A stretch of DNA of 64,000 nucleotides from Peterkaempfera podocarpi (GCF_042466665.1 NZ_CP162102.1:1364001-1428000); one strand, 5' to 3'; counted from the stretch's first letter, positions 43,487 through 52,431 are shown. Translations and numbers: made by a program. Notes: generated by a model from the letters alone, not told the origin.

Positions 43487-44218
43487 TCAGCGCTTCACGG
43501 AGTCGAAGCCCACCAGGACCAACTGCCCCATCGGCTTCATGGACACACACAGCTTGGTGGGGTCGGTGAACCCGCCCGCGCGCCGGCAGCCCGATCCGGC
43601 GGCGTCGAGATGCCACCCTCGCTCCGACTCCAGATGCGTCCGGAGCCGCTGCACGATCTGCTCGGGCGTCGCACCGTCGGTACCGGCGATGCCCAGCACC
43701 GTGGAGCAGCCGTCCGCTGCGCACCCCCCGCTCTGCCCGCGCGCCGTCAGCCCCGCGGGCAGCGGCAGCAGCTGGTCGCGCGACGGTGCGGAGACGTCGC
43801 CGCCCTGGTGGTAGGCCAGTCCGGCCGCGGCGCCGATGACGACGGTGTAGAGGATCAGGGTGGCGATCCCCGCACTCTGGCGGTTCTCCAGCGGATGCTC
43901 CGTCCGGGGCCCGGCCTTCCAGCGCTCGACCAGCCATCCCGCGATGATCAGCGGTATCGGCAGCAGGCTCCCCAGCACCACGAGATCCTGCTTGTGCACG
44001 GTCACCCCGAACAGGGCACCGGCCAGTCCGAACCGGGTCGCCGCGCAGACGCCCAGAAGCACGCCGACCGTCCAGCCGACCCGGCGGGTCCGCACGGTCA
44101 TACCCCAGATGACCAGCGGCAGAGCGGCGAACACCACCAGGAAGACGCCTATCGCACCCACGTTCCAAGCCCCCCGAACGATCAACGCAGCACCGCACAA
44201 TCCCATGGATCGGCGCAC
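43487..44218 (-). CDS. Membrane protein with extracytoplasmic C-terminal domain, unknown
   Basis: 243 aa from the GTG at 44218 (an ATG at 44206 is also possible; no clear ribosome site). Four or five hydrophobic helices: VGAIGVFLVVFAALPLVIWG, WTVGVLLGVCAATRFGLAGALFG, LVVLGSLLPIPLIIAGWLVE and ATLILYTVVIGAAAGLAY. A soluble domain of about 90 residues follows, with four cysteines (GGCAADGCS, GSGCRRAG, KLCVSM) that could form disulphides outside. No family recognised. Confidence 0.75.
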   Translation of the reverse strand: MRRSMGLCGAALIVRGAWNVGAIGVFLVVFAALPLVIWGMTVRTRRVGWTVGVLLGVCAATRFGLAGALFGVTVHKQDLVVLGSLLPIPLIIAGWLVERWKAGPRTEHPLENRQSAGIATLILYTVVIGAAAGLAYHQGGDVSAPSRDQLLPLPAGLTARGQSGGCAADGCSTVLGIAGTDGATPEQIVQRLRTHLESERGWHLDAAGSGCRRAGGFTDPTKLCVSMKPMGQLVLVGFDSVKR

Positions 44219-44324
44219 CGCACCAGGGGTGTCCCGAAAGCGGCCCTGCCTCCGGCTGCCGGACCCGGGGTCATACGGGTCGATCCCTCGGTCACCACCG
44301 CCGGGGCAGGCCTGTGACGGGGGC

Positions 44325-44354
44325 GCCGTGAACCCGGCCCGCCGGGTTCACGGC
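44325..44354. terminator. Stem-loop at the DUF3152-like gene end
   Basis: Perfect 14-base arms GCCGTGAACCCGGC (44325-44338) and GCCGGGTTCACGGC (44341-44354). It overlaps the last codons of the minus-strand gene ending at 44348 and lies 107 bp upstream of the next minus-strand gene. Confidence 0.7.
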
Positions 44355-44880
44355 ACGGGCGGACCGGAGACGAAGTGACCCTTCTTGTCATAGGGCCAGG
44401 CGCTGGCGACGCATCCGGACAGGCCCTTGATCTGCTGCATCATCACCGGGGCCGGTTGCCCGGGGCCTGCGCAGGTCATATGGGAGTAGCCCAGGAAGTG
44501 CCCCATCTCATGGTTGGTGATCAGGGTGTCCCTCCCCTCAGCCACCCGGCCATGCTCCAGTTGGCGTGCACGATGGCCCATGTGACTCCGCCGTCCACCG
44601 CGCTGCCCACGGAACCGGACCGGGACGGCACCTCCGGGGCTCCGGCTCTCTCCACGCAGCGCTCCCCAGCACACAGGAGTGTCCGTGTACTCGGGGACGG
44701 CTGGACGATGACGCAGTCGGACGACTCGTGCCCCGACCTGATCCAGCGGTAGGAGGACCCCGGGCACGGCCGGACGGCCCGGCGGCACGCGGGACGGTCG
44801 AGGGCGGACGTGGATGACACAGCAATGCCGTCACGCGGGCGCTGCCGGGCTCCGGAGCAGCGCATGTGACCGATCGTCAT
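44348..44880 (-). pseudogene. DUF3152/matrixin-like secreted protease, frameshifted
   Basis: Two minus-strand frames encode parts of one protein. The upstream frame gives SGHESSDCVIVQPSPSTRTL, then VTWAIVHANW; the downstream frame gives EHGRVAEGRDTLITNHEMGHFLGYSHMTC, PAPVMMQQIKGLSGCVASAWPY. HExGHxxGxxH is the zinc-binding metzincin-type motif. At the junction near 44550 the coding strand reads AACTGGAGCATG; a third G (AACTGGGAGCATG) restores one frame (ANWEHGRV). No signal peptide is visible at the apparent start, so the 5' end may also be damaged or differ. DUF3152 proteins are usually secreted in streptomycetes. Confidence 0.7.
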
Positions 44881-44918
44881 ACCTCAGTCCGGAGTCGGAT
44901 GCGCACGGGGTCGGCGGC

Positions 44919-46112
44919 TCACCGGAGCACCACGGTGACGCCGCACCGCTCGAGGAGGTGCACGATCTCCTCGAAGTAGGAGAGACGGCTCTCCGGATCC
45001 CCCGGAACGTCCGCCAGTGCGCGGCGTGCGACCTCGGAGTCGTGCCAGGTCAGGGTGAAGGGCGGGGCCACCCCGAATCCACCGCCCAGGCAGTCCTTGA
45101 AGGCGTTCCACTCCCGGCCGAAGTAGCGGCCGGGCCCGAGCAGGGCCTCGGCGATCGCGCAGTGCAGCCCGGGAATGTCCGTGACGAACCGGCCGTCGAG
45201 CTGGTGGTCACCGCCGGACCGATCCGGCCGGGGCACGGGCACCCGCCAGGCACGAGTGGTGAGGTTCAACCACTCGGACCGGCCCTGCGAGTCGTACGGG
45301 GCCCACACGTTGGGCTCCGTGGGCGCGCCCTGGTGCCACGTCTCCCAGAGCGGGCGGGCTGCGGGCGACGGTCGGTCCTCGCCGCCATCGGTGAGGGTGA
45401 TGTCGACCAGCGTGCCGCCGAGCACGGACGGGCGGGCTCCGGTGACGGCCAGGCCCACCGCGAGGGAGGCCATCACGGCACCATGGCGATCCAGCACCAT
45501 GAGCCCGGCCCGGTCCCGCTCCCACCGACGGGGGCTCCGCAGCGCCGCGAGCAGAGGCTCCGCAGGCTCGCAGCCGATCAGCTCCATCGGGACGGGAGCC
45601 GGAACCGCTCGCGACCGGAACAGACCGTCCACGGCGGAGCACCGGCCGGCACGTGCAGCGGGGACCGTCGTTCCCGCGAAGAGCTCGAAGCGCGGTGCCT
45701 CGGGCAACTCGGTGAAGCCCTCCTCGTTCCTGACGCCGGCGCCGAGCACGATGTCGAGCCGCGCCGGGTCGGCCGGGTGGGGCTGATGGGCCACCACGAC
45801 CGCATCGACGAGAGTCCACCACTGCACGGGCCTCTGGTCGTCCCAGACCTCGACGCACACGTCACCCAGCCCCCGCAGCGACACGTCGGACTCGGCCAGG
45901 ACGTCGCTCAGGAGACCGTCGGGGCTGCATCCACGCAGGGTGAGGACCTCCCGCGGTGGGGGGACCGGGTCGACGAACAACCCCTCGACACCCGCGCACC
46001 TCCCCCAGAACTGCTCCACGCCGTCCTCGTCCTCCTGGACCAGGAGGTACTTCACCGGGAAGCCCCGGTTCCACCCGACGTGATCCGCGATGCGCACCCG
46101 ACCCCCGACCAT
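44919..46112 (-). CDS. Large protein with C-terminal barstar-like domain
   Basis: 397 aa from the ATG at 46112 (GAAGG eight bases upstream). Residues 1-290 are of no recognised family, acidic and strand-rich (VWDDQRPVQWWTLVDAVVV, GTLVDITLTDGGEDRP). The last 90 residues match barstar, the intracellular barnase inhibitor: DGRFVTDIPGLHCAIAEALL, YFGREWNAFKDCLGGGF, PFTLTWHDS and YFEEIVHLLERCGVTVVL. Barstar domains block barnase-type RNases by covering the active site with an acidic helix. No RNase toxin gene is adjacent, so it could be an orphan immunity protein or a regulator. It appears cytoplasmic. Confidence 0.8.
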   Translation of the reverse strand: MVGGRVRIADHVGWNRGFPVKYLLVQEDEDGVEQFWGRCAGVEGLFVDPVPPPREVLTLRGCSPDGLLSDVLAESDVSLRGLGDVCVEVWDDQRPVQWWTLVDAVVVAHQPHPADPARLDIVLGAGVRNEEGFTELPEAPRFELFAGTTVPAARAGRCSAVDGLFRSRAVPAPVPMELIGCEPAEPLLAALRSPRRWERDRAGLMVLDRHGAVMASLAVGLAVTGARPSVLGGTLVDITLTDGGEDRPSPAARPLWETWHQGAPTEPNVWAPYDSQGRSEWLNLTTRAWRVPVPRPDRSGGDHQLDGRFVTDIPGLHCAIAEALLGPGRYFGREWNAFKDCLGGGFGVAPPFTLTWHDSEVARRALADVPGDPESRLSYFEEIVHLLERCGVTVVLR

Positions 46113-46264
46113 GTGAGCAACCTTCGCGCGCCCACGATACGGAACCCCTGGGGTCGGGCGGAGGGCGGTTGCTCGCACTCGATCACATCTCGTCGGCGGT
46201 GCTCGGATCGGGTGGCGGTCGAAGGCCGCCGGGCGGTTCCCCACCCGGCTGCGTCCATGGGGCC

Positions 46265-46294
46265 GTGGCGCGGCGGCCGGGGCCGCCGCGCCAC
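46265..46294 (-). terminator. Terminator after the xylanase gene
   Basis: Perfect 14-base arms GTGGCGCGGCGGCC (46265-46278) and GGCCGCCGCGCCAC (46281-46294), 31 bp past the xylanase stop on the minus strand. Confidence 0.85.
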
Positions 46295-46325
46295 AGGTGC
46301 GGTGTTGCTGGTTGTGCGGGGTGGG

Positions 46326-47345
46326 TCAGCTGGGGCTGCAGGTGACCGTCGGCCAGGTGGTGCTGCCGTTGGTCTGGATGGTGGCGCCCCAGTTGTTGCC
46401 GCTGCCGTTGGGCTTGGCCACCAGGGTCTGCGCGTCGGGGTAGCTGGCGTTGATGTTCCAGGTCGACATGACCTTCTCCGGCGACGGGACCTTCATCGTC
46501 ACCGTCCAGGTGCTGGAACCGGTCACCGCGACATTCAGGTTGTACCGGTCACTCCAGGACTGGCCCGCCGACAGCGTCGCCGTGCAACTGCCGCCGCCGC
46601 CCGTCGTGCCGCCCGTGGTGCCCCCGGTCGTCCCACCCGTGGTGCCGCCGGTGGTGCCGCCGCCGCTGGAGGAGCCGACGGTGATGTTGGAGCTGCCGCT
46701 GCTCTGGTAGCCCTCGGTGGCCAGAATCTCGTAGTTCATCGAGCCCAGGTTCATGCCGTGGCTGGCCCAGGCGTCGAAGTGGTTGCCGACGGTGATGGTG
46801 CCGCCGGTCCGCTTGGACTGCCGCACACTCCAGTACTGGTTGAACGTCGCGGTGCCCTGGATCGAGGGCTGGTTGACCCGCTGGGTCTCGTAGATGTCGT
46901 ACGTGCCGCCGTCGGAGGTCACCGTGCCCTTGTAGGTGCCGGTGGGCTTGTAGGAGCCGTAGTTGTCGACGATGTAGTACTCCACCAGCGGGTTGGTGGT
47001 CCACCCGTACAGCGACAGGTAGGCGTTGCCGGAGGTGCTCCAGGTGCCCGAGTAGGTCACCGGGTTGCGGTTGCCGGTGCTCCAGCCCTTACCCGCAACG
47101 AAGTTGTCCACATTGTTGAACGTGGTGCTGTACTGGCCGCCGGCACCCATGGTCATCGAGGCCTGGCCGGTGGTCTGGCTCCAGAACGAGTAGAAGTACC
47201 CGTTGTTGCTGCCGGTCTGGTTCGAGGTGACCGTGGTGTCCGCGTGGGCGGTGGCCGGGATCAGCAGCACAGCCGCGACCATCGCGAGAATCCACCTGAG
47301 GCGCCCGCGCATGCGGAACCTCGAGCGGGTGAGGGGGGTGTTCAT
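46326..47345 (-). CDS. Secreted GH11 endo-1,4-beta-xylanase with a carbohydrate-binding module
   Basis: 339 aa from the ATG at 47345 (AGGAGGAAG upstream). Signal peptide with twin arginines near the start (MRGRLRWILAMVAAVLLIPATAHA). Catalytic GH11 domain about 40-225: NGYFYSFW, the nucleophile Glu122 in NPLVEYYIVDNYG and the acid/base Glu211 in EILATEGYQSSGSS. A (GGTT)n linker about 235-255 follows, then a CBM2-like module (CTATLSAGQSWSDRYNLNVA to WPTVTC with terminal cysteines). It degrades xylan outside the cell. Long upstream region with palindromes suggests substrate-dependent control. Confidence 0.95.
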   Translation of the reverse strand: MNTPLTRSRFRMRGRLRWILAMVAAVLLIPATAHADTTVTSNQTGSNNGYFYSFWSQTTGQASMTMGAGGQYSTTFNNVDNFVAGKGWSTGNRNPVTYSGTWSTSGNAYLSLYGWTTNPLVEYYIVDNYGSYKPTGTYKGTVTSDGGTYDIYETQRVNQPSIQGTATFNQYWSVRQSKRTGGTITVGNHFDAWASHGMNLGSMNYEILATEGYQSSGSSNITVGSSSGGGTTGGTTGGTTGGTTGGTTGGGGSCTATLSAGQSWSDRYNLNVAVTGSSTWTVTMKVPSPEKVMSTWNINASYPDAQTLVAKPNGSGNNWGATIQTNGSTTWPTVTCSPS

Positions 47346-47866
47346 GAACGCGCTTCCTCCTGGTGAAGCCGGGTGGGAACGCCGGAGGGCATGACGCCGA
47401 CCGACGGGCTCAAGGTGGCCGCGGTGAGGGGGCCACAGTCGCAGGGACCGGCACGGCACGCAGGACACTCAGCCCGCCACCGCACCGCAAGGGCAAGAAG
47501 AGAAGGGCGGCCGGCCGCCGTGCGATCGGCAACCACACACCCACGGCCTGATCGCAGCAGGCCCACCGGAACAACCCCCACCGCAGGACCGCCGACAACG
47601 ACAGCACCCGCACCACAACCCGCAGTTCAGGACCGCCGATACGACGTCCACCACAACGGCCCGACCGCACCACGAGCACCCCAGGCACGGACACACACGC
47701 CATCCACGATGACCGCAACCTCAGCTTCCGGTCACCGGACACGCACACCAGAACGCGCCCGGAGGTGGGACGGGTGGATCCGTAACCAGTCGCCTGCATT
47801 ACGGGGAGGTTTCCGATCGCTGGACAGTATGCGCTCGGCTCGAAGCGAGGGTCAATGACCATTTTC

Positions 47867-47924
47867 CGAAAGTTCGTCGAAACTTATGCCGGTCAATCTG
47901 GATGAAAACTCGAAATATTTCGAG
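47867..47924. promoter_or_regulatory. Cluster of CGAAA/TTTCG half-sites upstream of the xylanase
   Basis: CGAAAGTTCG (47867-47876), CGAAACTT (47878-47885) and the perfect 16-bp palindrome CTCGAAATATTTCGAG (47909-47924), with a further AAACTTTCGG at 48030-48039. GAAA/TTTC inverted motifs of this kind are known upstream of streptomycete xylanase genes as LacI-type or BxlR-type operators. They lie in an AT-richer patch about 520-580 bp upstream of the xylanase start. Confidence 0.5.
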
Positions 47925-48101
47925 CCCTTCACCTACTTGCGCCGGTGGGGGGTTCTGCCAATGCTGCAAGCTGTCTTGACATGGCGTCAGCCGCGCCCTA
48001 CGGTTCCCGGGATCGTTCGCAAATTCTGCAAACTTTCGGAGATCCAATGGTGCCTCGCGTGAGAGCATCGCCTTGAGCGCACGGCCGCGGGCGGTGCCGG
48101 A

Positions 48102-48121
48102 ATTACCGTCACAGCGGTAAT
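48102..48121. promoter_or_regulatory. Palindromic site ATTACCG-N6-CGGTAAT
   Basis: ATTACCG (48102-48108) and CGGTAAT (48115-48121) are perfect inverted repeats separated by six bases, a typical operator geometry. No gene start lies close, so its target is unclear. Confidence 0.4.
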
Positions 48122-48827
48122 GCACCCTGCTTTGACCTCTGCGGGCTGCAATACCCTGCACCGCCACAGGCTGCCGTGCCCCCGCTGTCACCGCTCCGCC
48201 CGCCAGGCCGGGCGTGGAACGGAGGCCCAGTGTGGGCACGGCAGAGGACTGCGGCTCCCGGCCAGGTGCCCTGTCCATCAACTGACGCCTGGAGTCGGAC
48301 AGTTATATGCCTCGCCCGCAACTGCGTCCGACCCGGACCTCGGCGACATCCCGGCCGCACCGCATCCGTTGAAAGACCTGCCCGGCCCAAGGAAGCCCCA
48401 GGGGCCCAACCGCGCCCGGGGTTCGTCGCCGCTCTCCGCGGAGGACGATCGGCCGGAACATCCGCCGGCGCGTGTACGCGAGAGCCGGCCTTCACTGTGC
48501 CCCTCGGGCCCACCCTGCGCTTGGTGGGCACCACCACCCGGTGAGGACCCAAATGCCGAACAGCCGTGCAGATCGTGCACTCTGAGTAGGCGTCAAGTAT
48601 TTGGACCGGTCCCGATCGAGCGCCACCACCTCGTCCATGCCCATGGCCCGGTTGACGCCCCTGTTCGCCAACCGGGCCACCCGCCCCCGGGCCCCGAGCG
48701 CCCTGCACCCGACCGCACACCGGCCCGCCCCGTGCTGGGCAAGGACCCCGGGCCGCCGCACGGCCGATCGGCGCCCTGACCACATGGCCGGCCCCGTACG
48801 AGCGGGCCTCCCCCGCCGCTCAGGCGG

Positions 48828-49199
48828 TCACCAGCCGTACGGGCCGAACCGTCCCCACGCGACAAGCACGGCGAGCGCGAACAGGACTGCGTTGACCGCC
48901 ACCCCGGACAGCTCCTTGCGGCGGATGTGCGTGGCCGCCGCCAGAACCATCAGCACGGCCACCCCGGTCCCGGCGGCCGGTGTGAGGACGGGTGCAGTGC
49001 GGGTGGCGGCCGGTACGATCAACCCGATCGCTGCGAGCAGTCCCATCACACCGATGAACCGCACCGTCGCCGGTGAGAAGTCCTCCACCCACGGAAGCAT
49101 GCCGGCCAGCTTGTCCTTCGGCTGGGTGGTCTTCGCCACCCCGGACATGGCGAACCCGGCGGCCAGGATCGCCTGCACGATCCACAAGAACACGTTCAT
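48828..49199 (-). CDS. DoxX-family membrane protein
   Basis: 123 aa, ATG at 49199 with AGGAGAG upstream. Four hydrophobic helices: FLWIVQAILAAGFAMSGVAK, VRFIGVMGLLAAIGLIVP, AGTGVAVLMVLAAATHI and AVNAVLFALAVLVAW. Belongs to the DoxX/DoxX-like group. It is divergent from an ECF41 sigma gene, a neighbourhood known for that sigma group, and probably is its target; the spacer carries a large inverted repeat. Confidence 0.85.
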   Translation of the reverse strand: MNVFLWIVQAILAAGFAMSGVAKTTQPKDKLAGMLPWVEDFSPATVRFIGVMGLLAAIGLIVPAATRTAPVLTPAAGTGVAVLMVLAAATHIRRKELSGVAVNAVLFALAVLVAWGRFGPYGW

Positions 49200-49237
49200 C
49201 GGAGGGCTCTCCTGTGTCGTAGGTGTCTGTCTCAGCA

Positions 49238-49310
49238 GTCCGACGGGACAGCCCCACGGAATGTCAGGCCGTGTGTCCGCCTGACATTCCGCAGGGCTGT
49301 CCCGTCGGAC
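49238..49310. repeat. 73-bp near-perfect inverted repeat between DoxX and ECF41 sigma genes
   Basis: The left arm 49238-49269 and right arm 49279-49310 pair over 29 of 32 positions. Outer 17 bp: GTCCGACGGGACAGCCC with its exact complement; a 3-bp mismatch (CAC opposite GCA); inner 12 bp: GGAATGTCAGGC with its exact complement. The loop is 9 bases. TGTCA, the core of ECF41 -35 elements, appears on both strands. It covers most of the divergent promoter region, which starts 38 bp from each coding start. Confidence 0.85.
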
Positions 49311-49348
49311 CTGTGACGGCAGAGGTGACCGAGGGGGTCGGCCAGACC

Positions 49349-50284
49349 ATGAGCAACCAGTCGGAGCCAGCAGAGGGCGTGCCCGATCCGGGCCTGGGCG
49401 CGATCATGAGCGAGCGGCGTCAGCTGATCGGTCTCGCCTACCGGCTCCTCGGCTCCCTGGCCGATGCCGAGGATGTCGTACAGGAGACGTACACCCGCTG
49501 GTACGCCATGTCCCCGAAGCAGCAGGAGGCCATCGCCTCCCCCGGCGGCTGGCTGACGAAGGTCGCCGGACGCATCTGCCTCGACCTGCTCGGCTCGGCA
49601 CGGGTGCGGCGCGAGAACTACGTCGGCCAGTGGATCCCCGAGCCGCTGCCCCACCGCACGGACTGGATCAGCGGGCGTACGGGCGGCACCACCGCCGACC
49701 CGGCCGACCGGATCACCCTCGACGAGTCGATCACCATGGCCTTCCTCGTCGTACTTGAGTCGATGACCCCCGCCGAGCGCGTCGCGCTCATCCTGCACGA
49801 CGTCTTCCGCTACTCCTTCGCAGAAGTGGCCGAGATCGTCGGCCGCACCCCGGCGGCCTGCCGCCAGTTGGCCTCCTCGGCCCGCCGCCGCCTCCGCACG
49901 TCGCAGGCTCCCCCGACGTCGGAAGCCCGGCAGGCCGCCATCGTCAGGGACTTCAAACAGGCCTGGGAGGCCAAGGACATCGACGCCCTCATCGGGCTCC
50001 TCGACCCCGACGTCACAGCGACCGGCGACGGCGGCGGCATCGTCACCGCGGCCCTCCGGCCGGTCGAGGGCGACGAGCAGGTCGCAGAGCACATCATGGA
50101 CATCGCGGTCAGGGCGACCGGTCTCACCATCCTGGAGCGAACGGTCAACGGCCGACCCGGACTGGTGGCCCTGCAGGACGGCGTCACCGTGGCGGTGTTC
50201 GCGTTCGAGATGGCAGGCGACCGGATCAGGCGCATCTGGGGAGTGCGCAATCCCGAGAAGCTCCGGCCCTGGGCGACGGACTGA
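49349..50284 (+). CDS. ECF41-type RNA polymerase sigma factor with SnoaL-like C-terminal domain
   Basis: 311 aa from the ATG at 49349. Sigma-70 region 2 about 20-90 (RLLGSLADAEDVVQETYTRWY) and region 4 about 140-195 (MTPAERVALILHDVFRYSFAEVAEIVGRTPAACRQLASSARRRL). The C-terminal extension (about 200-310) is a SnoaL/NTF2-like domain (QAAIVRDFKQAWEAKDIDALIGLLDPDVT). In ECF41 factors this extension acts as a built-in regulator in place of a separate anti-sigma; linker residues in this group often include WLPEP, here seen as QWIPEPLP near 95. It likely controls itself and the divergent DoxX gene. Confidence 0.92.
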   Translation: MSNQSEPAEGVPDPGLGAIMSERRQLIGLAYRLLGSLADAEDVVQETYTRWYAMSPKQQEAIASPGGWLTKVAGRICLDLLGSARVRRENYVGQWIPEPLPHRTDWISGRTGGTTADPADRITLDESITMAFLVVLESMTPAERVALILHDVFRYSFAEVAEIVGRTPAACRQLASSARRRLRTSQAPPTSEARQAAIVRDFKQAWEAKDIDALIGLLDPDVTATGDGGGIVTAALRPVEGDEQVAEHIMDIAVRATGLTILERTVNGRPGLVALQDGVTVAVFAFEMAGDRIRRIWGVRNPEKLRPWATD

Positions 50285-50533
50285 CGTCCGTCCCCGCACG
50301 GCCGCACAGCCGCGGACCGCTGGCGCTGATCGCGGGCCGCGGGACCGCGCTGGGCCGCGCTCACCGGCTCCGGTCCCGGGGCGGCCTCGTCCGGTCGGCC
50401 GTCCGCCACAAGGCAGCCGCCCACAGCGGCGACCCCGGCACACGGCGGTGAGCGGTACGACGCCCCCCGCTCCGCTTGGATGTCACCACCGCCTCGAGAC
50501 GCGAGGCCTGGAAGACGGAGGGGCACCCGACAC

Positions 50534-51223
50534 GTGAACCAGCTGAAGGAAGCACTGAGGGGCAATCGATACCCCGGGCGAGGGGTGCTGTGGTGCAGGA
50601 CTGCCGACGGCGCCTCGCTCGGCGCCTATTTCCTCACGGGACGCAGCCCGGCCTCCAAGGCCCGTACCCTGCGGCACACCCCCGAGGGGGAGCTGATCGT
50701 CGCTCCCACGCAGGCGTGCGACCACGACCACCTGCGGCATTACGTCGCCGCCCGCCAGAGCGGGGACCTGGTGGTCTTCGGCAACGGCGAGCAGGTCTCA
50801 ACCGTCGCCGACCGTCTCGGCTCCGGGGCGCCCCCGGCCTCGGCGCTGGACGGACTCGACTATGAACCGGACCCGCCGATCTTCACCCCTCGTCTGACCG
50901 TGATCGCGGACGGCAGCCGGGCCTGGTTCGGCGCAGCGCGCCGCAGCGGTGGGGGGCGCAGCGCGACCAACCGGCTGACTTTGCAGGTCGGCGATCTGGA
51001 ACCGGGCGAGGGGGTGCTGATGACCACCTACCACTCGAACGGCCATGAGATCGCCACCGGTGCGCCGTTCCTCGAAGTGGGCATCGATGCGGACGGCCCG
51101 CGCAACCTTCTGGACGAACTCTGGGAGTCGCTGCCGCCGCAGCTTCGGATCGCTGCGGCCGTCTTCCCGCCCGGAGGCCTTGCCCGCTCCGACATCCGGC
51201 AGGCCGCTGCGGCTCCCGTCTGA
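50534..51223 (+). CDS. PurO-like IMP cyclohydrolase family protein
   Basis: 229 aa from the GTG at 50534 (GGAGGGG about 12 bases upstream; weak spacing). RYPGRGVLWCRTADGASLGAYFLTGRSPASKARTL at the start, then GDLVVFGNGEQV, DYEPDPPIFTPRL, RLTLQVGDLEPGEGVLMTTYHSNG and RIAAAVFPPGG. This matches the archaeal-type PurO/IMP cyclohydrolase-like family (last step of purine synthesis, FAICAR to IMP). Streptomycetes use bifunctional PurH, so this copy may have another substrate. No purine genes are adjacent. Confidence 0.75.
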   Translation: MNQLKEALRGNRYPGRGVLWCRTADGASLGAYFLTGRSPASKARTLRHTPEGELIVAPTQACDHDHLRHYVAARQSGDLVVFGNGEQVSTVADRLGSGAPPASALDGLDYEPDPPIFTPRLTVIADGSRAWFGAARRSGGGRSATNRLTLQVGDLEPGEGVLMTTYHSNGHEIATGAPFLEVGIDADGPRNLLDELWESLPPQLRIAAAVFPPGGLARSDIRQAAAAPV

Positions 51224-51588
51224 TCCCCGCCGCGGGACCGGGCCGGCGACACCAGCCGCCTCCGCCGGCCCGGTCCCGCAGCGTCCGGCAACCGGGCCGA
51301 AGCCGCCGGTGTCCATACGGGCCGGGCCGGCCCGCTCCCCGTACGCACGGGCGGGGCCGACACCGGGCCGGCCCCGGCGGATCCGGCCCAGTCGTGCTGC
51401 ACGGCAACGACAGCCCGGCGCTCGCCACCGGTTCCTGCTGCTCAACGGGGCAACGTCCCCTGGCGCCACCGCGGCCCGATGAGAAGCTCAAGGGAAGCTC
51501 TGAACCGGTCCGCCCAGCGGTAGGGCAGGCCGGCCGGTGGGGACCATGGACGCAAAGGATCACATCCGGGGGAAAGGTCCACACACCG
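51224..51588. other. Gene-free stretch, 365 bp
   Basis: Between the PurO-like and DUF3592-like genes on the same strand. It starts with GC-rich inverted segments that could terminate transcription; no clear promoter found. Confidence 0.4.
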
Positions 51589-52101
51589 ATGCTCTCCATC
51601 GTCTTCCTCGCCGTACCCGCCCTGATGGCCGCCGCCGCGCTCACAGCAGCGGCCCTGCTGCTGCGCTGGTGGTGGCGTGTACGGACCGTACTGCGTACGG
51701 GCGAGCGCACCATGGGCCGCTGCCTGCGGATCCACACCGGGGTCGAGGGCTCCGACCACCATGTCCGGACGGTGTGGCACTCCATCGTCGAATACCCCGT
51801 CCCTGACGGGCGCCGGCTGCGCATCCGGACCAGGGCCCCGGGCACGCTGTGCGAGGGCGACACGGTCACCGTCGCCTATCTGCCCCACCGCCCGCACCTG
51901 GCTGCGCTGGTACGCGACGACGGCCGGACCGGCTCGCCGGCGATGCTGGTCGCAGCCACGTTCCTCGTCGCCTTCGCCGTCGTCAGCGCGGGCTTCGGCG
52001 CCGTCGGTTACTTCGTCGCGCACGAGGCCGAGACGCTCGTCTCCACCGTGCCGAACATCGGCACCCAGGTCACGACGGACCCGCCACAGCTCGTACGGTG
52101 A
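51589..52101 (+). CDS. DUF3592-like membrane protein
   Basis: 170 aa from the ATG at 51589 (GGAAAGG upstream). N-terminal helix (IVFLAVPALMAAAALTAAALLLRWWWRVR), a soluble strand-rich segment about 35-110 (TMGRCLRIHTG, VWHSIVEYPVPDGRRLRIRT, GDTVTVAYLPHRPHLAAL) and a second helix (MLVAATFLVAFAVVSAGFGAVGYFV). This matches DUF3592-type proteins of unknown function. Confidence 0.7.
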   Translation: MLSIVFLAVPALMAAAALTAAALLLRWWWRVRTVLRTGERTMGRCLRIHTGVEGSDHHVRTVWHSIVEYPVPDGRRLRIRTRAPGTLCEGDTVTVAYLPHRPHLAALVRDDGRTGSPAMLVAATFLVAFAVVSAGFGAVGYFVAHEAETLVSTVPNIGTQVTTDPPQLVR

Positions 52102-52431
52102 GCGACGGAGGCCCGACGCCGTCTCCGCCGGTCGGCCGCACGATGTGCACGGGCGCAGTTGCTCCGCTCCTCCGCCCACGACTGGGTCAGTTGCGGCTGC
52201 GCCGACTCCGGGGTGCTCCGTGGGGAGCAAGCGCAGGATCCGTGGCCTGGGCGTGGACGGAACGGTGGACGGGCCCGCCGGGGGCACGACGCTGAGTGAA
52301 CGTCAGCAGCGTCCGGACCGGCCGGATCTGCCGATGCGCACGGGGCTTGCGCTGCAGTTCGGGCACCCGGGGAGCCACCGTGCGGTCCGGGGTCCGCCCC
52401 GGATGTCCGAGGCGGCTGCCATCATCGCAGG
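52102..52431. other. Gene-free stretch, 330 bp
   Basis: Between the DUF3592-like and Nudix genes. No supported gene, repeat or terminator. Confidence 0.4.

Larger units (their letters stand above)
47346..48827. other. Long intergenic region upstream of the xylanase, about 1.48 kb
   Basis: No gene with a start signal and plausible protein is seen on either strand; the open frames are Arg/Pro/Ser-rich shadows. The part near 47800-48060 is clearly lower in GC and carries the palindromes listed separately, so the xylanase promoter may lie there, giving a leader of several hundred bases, or closer in but unrecognised. About 48130-48827 holds nothing I can name. Confidence 0.5.

Noticed and set aside
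47373..47858. A 161-codon open frame upstream of the xylanase
   Set aside because: Pro/Thr/Arg/His-rich with no start signal or family; more likely leader or non-coding DNA.
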